From CAWIHA01 sp963835855 (GTDB taxonomy: Bacteria > Acidobacteriota > Terriglobia > Bryobacterales > Bryobacteraceae): a DNA stretch of 64,000 nucleotides. The notes beneath the pieces were generated by a model. That model ran no database searches and was not told where the DNA came from. It saw only the letters and a list, made by a program, of their open reading frames with translations. Both the position numbers and the translations under genes were made by a program. The stretch covers positions 1-64,000 of the forward strand of contig CAWIHA010000031.1 of NCBI GenBank assembly GCA_963835855.1, read 5' to 3'. Position 1 is the first letter of the stretch. Every line of letters starts with the position of its first letter. Shown one piece after another: positions 16,154 to 26,041 of this stretch.

Positions 16154-16909
16154 TCATCGCGGTGAATGCGCAGATCTGTCGTTCTCGGGGATGCTCCATG
16201 CGCTTTGCAGCACGGCCAACGCGGCGATCGCAGCGGTTTCCGCGCGCAGGATCTGCGGCCCGAGCGAGACTGCGCACCAGTCGGCCTCGAGCGCGCGGGC
16301 GCGCTCCCCGGGAGTCCAGCCGCCTTCCGGACCCACCAGCAAAGCAATCCGATCGGATGGATGCCGGCAACTGGGCGCCGCGGCCAGCATCGGCCGCGCG
16401 CCGGGGTCTTCATCGAGAAGGTAGCGGTACGTATCGGGCCGAAGGATCGCCTCGCCGAATGCGGCGGGATCGCGAATTTCCGGCAGCCGCGCGCGGCGCG
16501 CTTGCTGGCTGCTCTCACGCACAATCCGGCGCCAGCGCTCGATGCGCTTCCAGGCGGCTCGTTCCAAACCCTTCTCGCTGCGCCCGGCGGCGATGGGGAC
16601 GATGGTTTCGGCACCCAGCTCGGTCGCCTTCTCAAGCGCCCATTCGAACCGGTCGAATTTGATGAGTGCGAGCAGCATGGTGAAATGCGCGGCCGGCTGT
16701 TCGGCCGGCAGCTCCTCGAGGAGCCGGAAGACGACCTCGCCTTTCCGGACCTCCTCAATCGCCGCAAGGTAGACGGAATGGTTATCGGAAAGTTCGAACT
16801 GCTGGCCGGCTTCTGCGCGCAGCACCTGCCGCAAGTGGCGCGCGTCCTCGCCCCTGACGGCGGCGCGGGATTGGCTCACCGCATCGACGAAGAAGCGCCT
16901 GCGAGCCAT
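16154..16909 (-). CDS. rsmE: 16S rRNA (uracil(1498)-N(3))-methyltransferase
   Basis: This 251-residue SPOUT-class enzyme methylates U1498 of 16S rRNA using S-adenosylmethionine. The N-terminal PUA-like domain starts with RRFFVD, and the HLRQVLRAEAGQ segment is typical. The C-terminal trefoil-knot motifs are present as ALLVGPEGGWTPGE and SLGPQILRAETAAI. The start at 16909 (MARRRFFV) fits the family; the longer frame from 16987 would overlap ruvA. It is divergent from ruvA with 68 bases in between. Confidence 0.92.
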   Translation of the reverse strand: MARRRFFVDAVSQSRAAVRGEDARHLRQVLRAEAGQQFELSDNHSVYLAAIEEVRKGEVVFRLLEELPAEQPAAHFTMLLALIKFDRFEWALEKATELGAETIVPIAAGRSEKGLERAAWKRIERWRRIVRESSQQARRARLPEIRDPAAFGEAILRPDTYRYLLDEDPGARPMLAAAPSCRHPSDRIALLVGPEGGWTPGERARALEADWCAVSLGPQILRAETAAIAALAVLQSAWSIPENDRSAHSPR

Positions 16910-16977
16910 TAGAGGAAGCCGCCTTCGCCCCTCGCCGCGAGCGTAGTTCCCATGTGAAATAATGTACCCCGGATGAC

Positions 16978-17577
16978 ATGATTGCATCTCTACGCGGCAA
17001 GATTCTTGAGAAGCACCCGAACCAGGCGATCGTTGAGGTAGGCGGCGTCGGGTATGACGTCGCCATACCCATCTCCACCTACGCTGCCCTGCCCGAAGCC
17101 GGCCACGAAGTTTGCCTCCGGATTCACACGCACGTCCGCGAAGATGCGCTGGCGCTGTACGGCTTCCTCTCGGCGGACGAGAAGATGCTCTTTGAGCGGC
17201 TCATTTCGGTGAGCGGCATCGGGCCGAAACTCGCCATCACGGTGCTTTCGGGGCTGGCTGTGGCGGACCTGATCGCGGCAATCCGCGCGGGCGACGCCGG
17301 GCGGCTGGTGCGGATCCCTGGCGTTGGCAAGAAGACCGCCGAGCGCATCCTATTAGAGCTGCGCGAGAAGCTGTCGGAGACGGCGGCCGCAGCCGCGGGC
17401 GTTTCACGCGGTGGAGCGCCGGGGTTGACCGCTCTCGATCAGGACGTGCTCTCGGCGCTGATGAATCTCGGCTGCACGCCCGCCGCGGCGGAAGCGGCGG
17501 TGCGAAAAGCGAAAGCCGCCGGCGGCCCGAGCGATTTTGAGCCGCTCTTCCGGCGGGCGCTCGAGATGGTGCGGTGA
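16978..17577 (+). CDS. ruvA: Holliday junction branch migration protein RuvA
   Basis: This 199-residue protein binds four-way DNA junctions and recruits the RuvB motor. It shows domain I (MIASLRGKILEK at the start), the two helix-hairpin-helix motifs of domain II (LISVSGIGPKLAITVLSG and RIPGVGKKTAERILLEL) and a C-terminal RuvB-binding domain III. RuvB is not adjacent; it lies 1.9 kb downstream beyond an inserted accessory block. No Shine-Dalgarno sequence is obvious. Confidence 0.95.
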   Translation: MIASLRGKILEKHPNQAIVEVGGVGYDVAIPISTYAALPEAGHEVCLRIHTHVREDALALYGFLSADEKMLFERLISVSGIGPKLAITVLSGLAVADLIAAIRAGDAGRLVRIPGVGKKTAERILLELREKLSETAAAAAGVSRGGAPGLTALDQDVLSALMNLGCTPAAAEAAVRKAKAAGGPSDFEPLFRRALEMVR

Positions 17578-17694
17578 ATCCCGGGCCGGCGCTGAAGAAT
17601 TTTCCTCGATCCGTTTTCGCTCGGAAGTGTCCGTTTCTGGCACGGGCGTGTAGTGTCCAAAAGTGCGTTGAGAGCCTTACGGTGGACAGATTGT

Positions 17695-18324
17695 CTAGCT
17701 GGTCAGCGCCTGTAACAGATACCGCTCCAGGGGCTCTGGATTGCCATCACGGCAACGCGTAATCAGGTCAACATAGGGCGGGTTTGGGGGCCTAGGATCG
17801 ACAGGCCAGCGCCTCGGCCAATGGCCGTAACGACCCATGATGCTCCATACGATCAATCGACCGGCATGTCCATTACCGTTGGCATAGGGATGAACAGTCA
17901 AGAAGGCGACAAACGCTCGGCAAGCAAGCGCCAGAACGTACTGGAGTCGTTGCTGTGGCGACAACAGAGCGTTCGCATCCAATGCCAGCAGGCCCGCACG
18001 TATTTCGGCGTTCAACTCATCCATCCGGAACCCCACGGATTCCGGGGAAACCCCGACACGGGGATCGGCCTTGACCATGACGCGGTAGAAACGTAGACAT
18101 CGAAATCTCTCTCCACGGTAGTGGCCAGCGTAGTACTCACAGCCAGGAGGGGTCAGGTTTTGGAACACCCGAAAATGCACCTTTCGGGTGTTGGTTGCCA
18201 GAGATAGTGTGTCTAGCCCCCCCGCCATGAGTTCGATGAGAATCTCAGACACCCGAACTGGTACAGTCGCGCACCGCTGGGGGTGATTGTCGTATTCCCA
18301 GGTGGGACAATCTGGAGGATGCAT
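17695..18324 (-). CDS. Fic-domain-like protein with altered active-site motif
   Basis: This is a 209-residue protein. Residues 145-156 read HPYANGNGHAGR, which aligns with the Fic consensus HxFx(D/E)GNGRxxR. The motif His145 is kept, but the Mg-binding acidic residue is Asn149 and the first phosphate-binding Arg is His153; the second Arg (156) is kept. An AGHYRGERFR hairpin earlier fits the Fic target-binding flap. Fic enzymes normally AMPylate target proteins. With these changes the activity may be lost or different. No (S/T)xxxE(G/N) inhibitory helix is visible. It is the third gene of a tight three-gene minus-strand cluster inserted between ruvA and ruvB. Confidence 0.7.
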   Translation of the reverse strand: MHPPDCPTWEYDNHPQRCATVPVRVSEILIELMAGGLDTLSLATNTRKVHFRVFQNLTPPGCEYYAGHYRGERFRCLRFYRVMVKADPRVGVSPESVGFRMDELNAEIRAGLLALDANALLSPQQRLQYVLALACRAFVAFLTVHPYANGNGHAGRLIVWSIMGRYGHWPRRWPVDPRPPNPPYVDLITRCRDGNPEPLERYLLQALTS

Positions 18325-18335
18325 TGAACCGGGCG

Positions 18336-18767
18336 CTAGTCCACCAATTCACCGACATCTGCTGCAAGTTGGCGCGCCCACTCTTCAATGTTGCTGGGTC
18401 TTCCCCCCAATTGCACTGCGCGCGAAAGCAGGTCGTCTAGTTCGGGCACCGGTGGCAGCGGGCGGCCCTCTTCAATGACTTTGACAACCGCGCGCAACTC
18501 TACCATGGCACTTCTGAGCTGCAGCAGTTCCTTCTGGGGCTCCCGCAGATTCCCCGTTGACAGGAATGTCCCACTTGCGGGCACGCAATATTGGGGCTCG
18601 AATTGTGCCACATAGAATGCTGGTATGTCTACCGTCACCCCCCATCCTTCCTCGTTATCTTCCCATACGAGATCCAGCGGAAGATCGAAGTTGTCAGACG
18701 ACACTTGGTAGACAATAGGAGGCGACGACAGATATCTGTTGATTGAGATTGGGGCAATGGCGGCCAT
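18336..18767 (-). CDS. Hypothetical protein, middle gene of the Fic module
   Basis: This 143-residue soluble protein shows no family that I recognise. The first half contains aromatic and acidic residues (LVWEDNEEGWGVTVDIPAFYV), suggesting a beta-rich domain, and the second half (from about residue 85) is helical and Leu/Glu-rich. The ATG at 18767 lies 4 bases after the stop of the upstream small gene; a longer frame from 18893 would overlap that gene and is rejected. Eleven bases separate it from the Fic-like gene, so the three are very probably co-transcribed, and this protein could be a partner or inhibitor of the Fic-like protein (inference). Confidence 0.6.
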   Translation of the reverse strand: MAAIAPISINRYLSSPPIVYQVSSDNFDLPLDLVWEDNEEGWGVTVDIPAFYVAQFEPQYCVPASGTFLSTGNLREPQKELLQLRSAMVELRAVVKVIEEGRPLPPVPELDDLLSRAVQLGGRPSNIEEWARQLAADVGELVD

Positions 18768-18771
18768 AGCG

Positions 18772-19047
18772 CTACTCTTTTTCGGCCTTCGATTGCGCGG
18801 CTTCTCGTCGAAGCTCCGGAGGTACTTCGAGTATGGGCATGCCACCCATCTGGAAGACGTAAATTGGCTCGCCATCCGGCTTGTAGCGATCAACCAATCG
18901 CGCAGCAGTCCCCAGAACCGTCTTGAACCGCAGAACAGTTCCGTCCTCTAGCTTGTATACAGACCACGGCTCCTTTTCGGCCTCGAAATCGAGCTGTTCC
19001 GCCTCAACCGGTTTGCCTTCAAGCGGGACTTGAATTCTCTTTGCCAA
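18772..19047 (-). CDS. Small hypothetical protein, first gene of the Fic module
   Basis: This is a 91-residue protein starting at TTG with a good GAAGGGGT ribosome site. It is charged and soluble, with a beta-rich centre (SVYKLEDGTVLRFKTVLGTA and PIYVFQMGGMPILEVPPE) and an Arg/Lys/Glu-rich tail. I do not recognise its family. As the promoter-proximal gene, its role could be antitoxin-like or structural, but nothing in the sequence proves this. Confidence 0.6.
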   Translation of the reverse strand: MAKRIQVPLEGKPVEAEQLDFEAEKEPWSVYKLEDGTVLRFKTVLGTAARLVDRYKPDGEPIYVFQMGGMPILEVPPELRREAAQSKAEKE

Positions 19048-19129
19048 CGTGACCCCTTCTCGGTTTTCCCCAAGAAACCATGGTACAGCCCTACAGTCTA
19101 TCTTATCGGAGGTTCCCTAGTTCAACTTT

Positions 19130-19135
19130 ATTATA
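19130..19135 (-). promoter_or_regulatory. -10 element for the Fic module
   Basis: A consensus TATAAT reads on the minus strand 83 bases before the TTG start of the first module gene, in a local AT-rich patch. A convincing -35 was not found. Its strength suggests the module has its own promoter, independent of ruvA. Confidence 0.4.
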
Positions 19136-19197
19136 GAACGTCGGGCAGCGCAAGAGAAAACTTGTATTTTCAGTCTGTTACGTCCGAAGTTGGATCG

Positions 19198-19287
19198 ACG
19201 TAATTCCGTGATTCCCGCTTCCATAGCTGGCGTGACCCGCAGGCTGCGTTGAATGCGGCAGAGGCTGTAGTAGGCGAAGTGCAAGCA
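19198..19287 (-). pseudogene. IS1-like transposase C-terminal remnant
   Basis: The frame reads LHFAYYSLCRIQRSLRVTPA then MEAGITEL, which closely matches the C-terminal signature of IS1-annotated DDE transposases (HYMYYNFVRIHKTLRVTPAM-like). Only ~30 codons of homology remain inside a larger open frame of 115 codons (19117-19464), so the element is dead. It marks the ruvB-side edge of the accessory block. The rest of 19048-19514 holds the promoter of the Fic module and nothing else I recognise. Confidence 0.6.
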
Positions 19288-19514
19288 GAGCGCAGCCCAT
19301 AGGCTTGGCCGTATCACGCCCCACCCGTGAAGGGAGCCCCTGGCTTCGTCAGTCGATCGCGTGTCGAACCTTCGGCCGGTTAGGGACATATCGCCTCTAA
19401 CCTTAATCGGAAGCTGTCCTAGTACCCAGCCCCACGTGAGACAGGTCTTCAGCCGGTGCAGCACCTTTTCAGCATCCTGCTGGGCCGGCGCTGGTTGGGG
19501 TAACCTGAAGAGTC

Positions 19515-20543
<1,029 letters not shown>

Positions 20544-20550
20544 GCAAGCT

Positions 20551-21030
20551 GTGAAAACGGTCTACCTGTCGCTTGGATCGAACCTCGGCGAACGCGAGCA
20601 TGCCCTCTGCGACGCTGTCACGCACCTGGAAGCGCCGGATCTTCGCGTGCGCCGGGTCTCCTCCTTCTACGAAACCGAGCCGCAGGAGCTGCGCGGCCAG
20701 CCCTGGTTCGTGAATGCGGTGGTCGAAGCGGAAACGGAGCTGTTTCCCAAGCAATTGCTCGCGCGCATCGAAAAGATCGAGCTGGAGCTGGGACGGAAGC
20801 GGCTCAGGCCGAAGGGGCCGCGCACGATCGATATCGACATCCTGCTCTACGGCGATTCGGTAATGGAAATGTCCGGGCTGACGATTCCGCATCCGAGGCT
20901 TGCCGAGCGCCGGTTCGTACTCGAGCCGCTGGCCGAGCTCGCGCCGGACCTGCGCCACCCGGTCACGCGGAAAAGCATCCGCGAAATGCTCGCGCGGGTC
21001 CAGGGCCAAGCCGTACGCAAAATGAAATGA
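20551..21030 (+). CDS. folK: 2-amino-4-hydroxy-6-hydroxymethyldihydropteridine pyrophosphokinase
   Basis: This 159-residue enzyme transfers pyrophosphate from ATP to 6-hydroxymethyl-dihydropterin in folate synthesis. The sequence starts VYLSLGSNLGERE and has the substrate loop YETEPQ, the motif GQPWFVNAV, and the signature RPKGPRTIDIDILLYGD. The GTG at 20551 is preferred over the upstream in-frame start at 20494, which lies inside ruvB. It is probably co-transcribed with ruvB. Confidence 0.94.
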   Translation: MKTVYLSLGSNLGEREHALCDAVTHLEAPDLRVRRVSSFYETEPQELRGQPWFVNAVVEAETELFPKQLLARIEKIELELGRKRLRPKGPRTIDIDILLYGDSVMEMSGLTIPHPRLAERRFVLEPLAELAPDLRHPVTRKSIREMLARVQGQAVRKMK

Positions 21031-21046
21031 GGACGAGCGGTGCGTG

Positions 21047-21826
21047 CTACAGCTTCAGCAGCGTTCGCAGGCGCTTGGTTTGCACACGGCTCACCGGGAC
21101 CTCGGTTTGCTTCTTGTCGTCCATGCGCAGCATGTAGCTGGACTTGAACCAGGGGATGACTTCCTTGATCCGGTTGACGTTCACCAGGTAGGAGCGGTGC
21201 ACGCGCCAGAACGTGCCGGGATCGAGGTTCGACTGCAGCTCCTCGATGGTGCGGTAGTTTGATTGCCCCTCCAGCACCGTCGTGACCACGCTGATCACGC
21301 CGTCGTCGATGGTCGCATAGATGACCTCGCTGGCGTCCACGATGAGGTTCCGGTTGCCGGATTTGACCAGCAGCTTGGTGCGATGAGAGGCCGGCCGAGT
21401 CGGCGCCGCCGACTCGGCCGGCTGCGCCTTGGCTTTCTCCTGCAAGATGCGGCGCGCACGCTCCACGGTGAGTGCGAGCCGGTCCTTATCCACCGGCTTG
21501 AGCAAGTAATCGAGCGCTTCCAGGCGGAAGGCCTCGACCGCGTACTGCTCGTAGGCGGTGGCCAGGATGAAATACGGCAGAGGGATATTTTTTTGCCGCA
21601 GCGTGTGGATCACACCCAGGCCATCCAGCCCCGGCATTTGCACGTCGAGAAAAACCAGGTCCGGCTCGAGATCCTCAATAACCTTGACCGCTTGCAAGCC
21701 GTTTTTCGCCGTCCCGATTACCTCGACCTCGGGGAACTCTTTCAGCAGGTAAACCAACTCATCGCAAGCGAGCGGTTCATCCTCGACGATGAGCGCTGAA
21801 AGTGCGGCTGTCGCGCGCTCCGGCAT
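21047..21826 (-). CDS. LytTR-family response regulator
   Basis: This is a 259-residue regulator. Residues 8-125 form a receiver domain with the acidic pair VEDE, phospho-acceptor Asp in LVFLDVQMPG, Thr/Ala in ATAYEQ and Lys in LLKPVDK. Residues ~150-255 form a LytTR DNA-binding domain (IDDGVISV, FWRVHRSYLVN, VPVSR). Such regulators usually pair with a 5TM-type histidine kinase, but none is adjacent here. A well-spaced promoter at 21836-21865 leaves almost no leader, so the mRNA may be leaderless. Confidence 0.93.
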   Translation of the reverse strand: MPERATAALSALIVEDEPLACDELVYLLKEFPEVEVIGTAKNGLQAVKVIEDLEPDLVFLDVQMPGLDGLGVIHTLRQKNIPLPYFILATAYEQYAVEAFRLEALDYLLKPVDKDRLALTVERARRILQEKAKAQPAESAAPTRPASHRTKLLVKSGNRNLIVDASEVIYATIDDGVISVVTTVLEGQSNYRTIEELQSNLDPGTFWRVHRSYLVNVNRIKEVIPWFKSSYMLRMDDKKQTEVPVSRVQTKRLRTLLKL

Positions 21827-21835
21827 GAGAATGTT

Positions 21836-21865
21836 AGTATAACATCTCGGGTCTTTGAGCTTGAA
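21836..21865 (-). promoter_or_regulatory. Promoter of the LytTR regulator
   Basis: On the minus strand, TTCAAG (21865-21860) and TATACT (21841-21836) are separated by 18 bases. The expected transcription start falls about 3 bases before the ATG at 21826, with no ribosome site between. Confidence 0.5.
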
Positions 21866-21909
21866 TAAGATGACATTCCTCTGCCTTGGCCGCGGAGAAG
21901 GAGACAGGA

Positions 21910-23229
<1,320 letters not shown>

Positions 23230-23240
23230 TTTTTCACAAC

Positions 23241-24278
23241 ATGAACAACGGAGCGCGGGGGTCCGCCGCCCCCAAGAAAGTTCTAGTCATCGGCGGAACG
23301 TTGTTTATCGGACGCTCTTTAGTTGCCGAGTTGCTAAAGGCCGGTCATGAGGTGTCGGTGCTTCACCGCAAGCCCGGGCACGACCTGGGCAAGCGGGTGG
23401 GCAGCATCGTGGCCGACCGCAACGACGTGGAAGCGACGCGGCGCGCCTTAAGCAAGTCGCGTTTCAACGTCGTCTTCGATAACGTCTACGATTGGGAGCG
23501 CGGCACCACCGCCGCGCAGGTCGAGGCAGCCGCACGCGCCTGCTGCGGCAGCCACCTCGAACGGTACGTGTTCATGTCCAGCGTCGCGGCTTACGGCGAT
23601 GGGCTGAACCACCACGAAGGGGATGCGCTCGCGCCTGACGACCACCCGGAAGCGTACGCCCGGAATAAGGCAATGAGCGAGCGGGCGCTCTTCCGCCTGC
23701 ATCAGCGCGGTGGCCTTCCCGTGGTCACCATCCGCCCGCCGTTCATTTACGGTCCGGGCAATCCGTATTACCGCGAGGCTTTTTTTTGGGACCGCCTGCG
23801 CGAGGGGCGCCCTATCATTCTTCCCGGCGATGGCCGCCGCCTCATGCAGTTCGTCTACATCAAGGACCTGGTGACCGCGTGCCTGCGCGTCATGGAGGAG
23901 CCGGCTGCCGTCGGTCATGCGTTCAACATCGCGAACCCCCGCGCCATCACGCAGGCCGAAGCGATAGCGGCATTCGCCGAAGCGGCAGGGAAGAAACTGG
24001 CCGTCGTGCGCGTGCCGCGCGAGCGCATCTACCAGTTGGGCGGAAACCCGATGGGGCCGCTGTTCTATTTCGGCTTCTATCTCGATCTGCCGCCGATCAC
24101 GCAGATTGTGACCAAGGCGCAGCGGGTGCTGGGCTTCCGGGGAATCGATTTCCTTCAGGGCTTGAGAGAAACCTATCGCTGGTATCTGCGGCACCACAGG
24201 CGCCGCGATATTGACCTCAGCTTCGAAGACCGGCTGCTCGAGTGCTCGCCGGCGCACCTGGCCGCTGCCGCGCACTAA
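23241..24278 (+). CDS. NAD-dependent epimerase/dehydratase (extended SDR)
   Basis: This 345-residue protein has a Rossmann fold: GGTLFIGRSLV near residue 20, SSVAAYGD at the catalytic Ser region, and the YARNK (YxxxK) catalytic pair. A TIRPPFIYGPGNPYYREAFF segment and the QFVYIKDLVTA block follow. This pattern is that of atypical SDRs related to nucleotide-sugar epimerases and the chloroplast CSP41 family. The exact substrate cannot be told. The ATG at 23241 avoids overlap with the preceding gene; a start at 23175 would lie inside it. Confidence 0.8.
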   Translation: MNNGARGSAAPKKVLVIGGTLFIGRSLVAELLKAGHEVSVLHRKPGHDLGKRVGSIVADRNDVEATRRALSKSRFNVVFDNVYDWERGTTAAQVEAAARACCGSHLERYVFMSSVAAYGDGLNHHEGDALAPDDHPEAYARNKAMSERALFRLHQRGGLPVVTIRPPFIYGPGNPYYREAFFWDRLREGRPIILPGDGRRLMQFVYIKDLVTACLRVMEEPAAVGHAFNIANPRAITQAEAIAAFAEAAGKKLAVVRVPRERIYQLGGNPMGPLFYFGFYLDLPPITQIVTKAQRVLGFRGIDFLQGLRETYRWYLRHHRRRDIDLSFEDRLLECSPAHLAAAAH

Positions 24279-24279
24279 G

Positions 24280-24612
24280 TTAGAATTTCCTGGCCGCTTT
24301 AGGAGCTTCGGCGGTCTGCGGCTTGTCGTACTCCACGACCACCGATATCCGCCGGTTGCGGCTGCTGTTCGGGTCGGCGGGATTCAGCAAGTGCTTGTCA
24401 GCGAAGCCACGGATCTGCACCACCTGCTCCGGACGCAGACCGTGATCTTGCATGCAACGGCGGGCGGCGGTGGCACGGTCTACGGAAAGCTCCCAATTGC
24501 TGTAGCCGTTCAGGGCGGAAAAGCGATATGGCCGGGCGTCGGTGTGGCCCTCAACCACCAGCTCATTCGGCAGCCGGCCCAGTTCGGCGGCAAGCAATGC
24601 GAGCATCTGCAC
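24280..24612 (-). CDS. motB: MotB C-terminal OmpA-like domain (frameshifted)
   Basis: This frame carries the peptidoglycan-binding OmpA/MotB domain: ELVVEGHTDARPY, NWELSVDRA and NRRISVVVEY. It lacks its own N-terminal plug and helix. It continues, in another frame, the N-terminal MotB part at 24563-25066; a one-base indel around 24625-24640 splits the gene. The printed start is only the first Met inside this frame. A functional stator would need both parts joined (about 262 residues). Confidence 0.7.
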   Translation of the reverse strand: MQMLALLAAELGRLPNELVVEGHTDARPYRFSALNGYSNWELSVDRATAARRCMQDHGLRPEQVVQIRGFADKHLLNPADPNSSRNRRISVVVEYDKPQTAEAPKAARKF

Positions 24613-25066
24613 GCCGTTCGAGCCTCGGCTCCGGCCTGCCGCTCTCGAAGAACAACCCGCCCTCGGTCTCGAGCAGCTCGATGCGCAAGCCCTCGGCCGT
24701 AATGCTCATCTGCACCTGCTTCCGCAGCTTTTGAAACTTGGGCAGGGCGTTGATCGCCTCTTCGAGCTTCTCTTTGAGCTGCTGGGCGTTGTCTTTGGTC
24801 ATGCTCGCGCTTTCGGCGCCTATTCTGGCCGCGCCCACGGCGCCGCTTAGCGTCTTCGCGTAGGCTTTGGGATCTCTGAAGTATGCGCCGACCGCCTGCT
24901 GCACCTGCCTACTGGTGTTCATCAGCCAGAGCACAATGAAAAGTGCCATCAGCGCGGTTACAAGATCCGCGTAGGCAACCTTCCACGATCCGCCACGGCG
25001 GCGGCCGTAGCGACGCGCAACGGGGCGGAACGAGGGCATCTCAACTGACGTATTTTGCTGTTCCAC
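24563..25066 (-). CDS. motB: MotB N-terminal part, stator 1 (frameshifted)
   Basis: The MotB N-terminus has a cytoplasmic tail, then a single transmembrane helix with the proton-binding Asp in KVAYADLVTALMALFIVLWL, and a plug/linker region up to LFFESGRP. After that the sequence reads nonsense (LERRADARIACRR) and stops at 24563, whereas the other frame reads on with GVQMLALLAAELG. It overlaps the end of motA by 26 bases. Either the stator is inactive or the shift is a sequencing error. Confidence 0.75.
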   Translation of the reverse strand: MEQQNTSVEMPSFRPVARRYGRRRGGSWKVAYADLVTALMALFIVLWLMNTSRQVQQAVGAYFRDPKAYAKTLSGAVGAARIGAESASMTKDNAQQLKEKLEEAINALPKFQKLRKQVQMSITAEGLRIELLETEGGLFFESGRPEPRLERRADARIACRRTGPAAE

Positions 25067-25952
25067 GGTGGCCTCCCGGCACCTGTGCGGCGGGCATCCT
25101 CACCTCGCGCCGGAAGATCGCCCGCATCGCTTCGAACGACGGCCGCAGATCCACTGGAATCGAGCGCCTCGCGAACTCCGCCGCCAGCAGCGGGGTCGAG
25201 CCGCGCGCGAACACATGCACTCCCGCATAAAGGGACTGCATCAAATGCGAGTGGCCCTCGTTGCGGGATTCGAGGTGCGCCGCCAGCGGACCCACCATGC
25301 CATAGCACAGCACGATGCCCAGAAACGTGCCCACCAGCGCCGCCGCTACCTTCTGGCCGATCTGCTCCGGCGCGCTGCCGAGCGCCTGCATCGTCAAAAC
25401 CACGCCCAGCACCGCGGCCACGATGCCCAGACCGGGCAGCGAATCAGCCAGCATGCTCACCGCGTTCACGGTTCCTTGGCGTTCCCGGCGCTGCACCTCC
25501 GCATCGAGGTCCATCAGGTGCTCCAGTTCGTTTGGTTTGGCGATTCCGGCAGTCACCATACGCAGTGAGTCGCACAGAAAGGTCATCGCACTTGCATCGC
25601 TGCTGAACTCGGGGTAGGCTTTGAAAACCTCACTCGAATCGGGGTCCTCGATATGATTCTCCAGAGTCGGCATGCCCTGGCGGCGCCCGATACTGAACAG
25701 CTCATAAAGCATCTTCAGAACGGACCGATAAAAGGCGGGCGTGTAGGGCGGAGGCGTGAAGACCGATAATGCACCGCTCAGAATTCTGCGCAAGCCGGTG
25801 GTAGAATTCGCGACCAGAGTGATGCCGGCGGCGGAGCCTACGATGATAAGAAGCTCGGCTGGCTGGAGCAGAACCAGCACGTTCCCACGCTCCATAACAT
25901 AGCCGCCCACCACCGCGGAGAACACAATTGCGATACCAATCAGGACTAACAT
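25041..25952 (-). CDS. motA: Flagellar motor stator protein MotA (stator 1)
   Basis: This 303-residue MotA homologue has four membrane helices (about residues 3-22, 31-51, 168-190 and 200-225) and the conserved SLPGLGIVAAVLGVV segment of helix 3, with a proton-channel GTFLGIVLCYG helix 4. A large cytoplasmic loop (about residues 80-165) would contact the rotor. MotA-MotB pairs couple proton flow to rotation. No flagellar structural genes are nearby. The partner motB is frameshifted. Confidence 0.88.
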   Translation of the reverse strand: MLVLIGIAIVFSAVVGGYVMERGNVLVLLQPAELLIIVGSAAGITLVANSTTGLRRILSGALSVFTPPPYTPAFYRSVLKMLYELFSIGRRQGMPTLENHIEDPDSSEVFKAYPEFSSDASAMTFLCDSLRMVTAGIAKPNELEHLMDLDAEVQRRERQGTVNAVSMLADSLPGLGIVAAVLGVVLTMQALGSAPEQIGQKVAAALVGTFLGIVLCYGMVGPLAAHLESRNEGHSHLMQSLYAGVHVFARGSTPLLAAEFARRSIPVDLRPSFEAMRAIFRREVRMPAAQVPGGHRGTAKYVS

Positions 25953-26041
25953 GTCTTTTCGCAGCCTGACTGCGAAGGACGCAGGATTGCTAGAAGAATC
26001 TCATCGGCTGGTTTCGAAGAACTTTGAGGCGAGTTTTGTCG

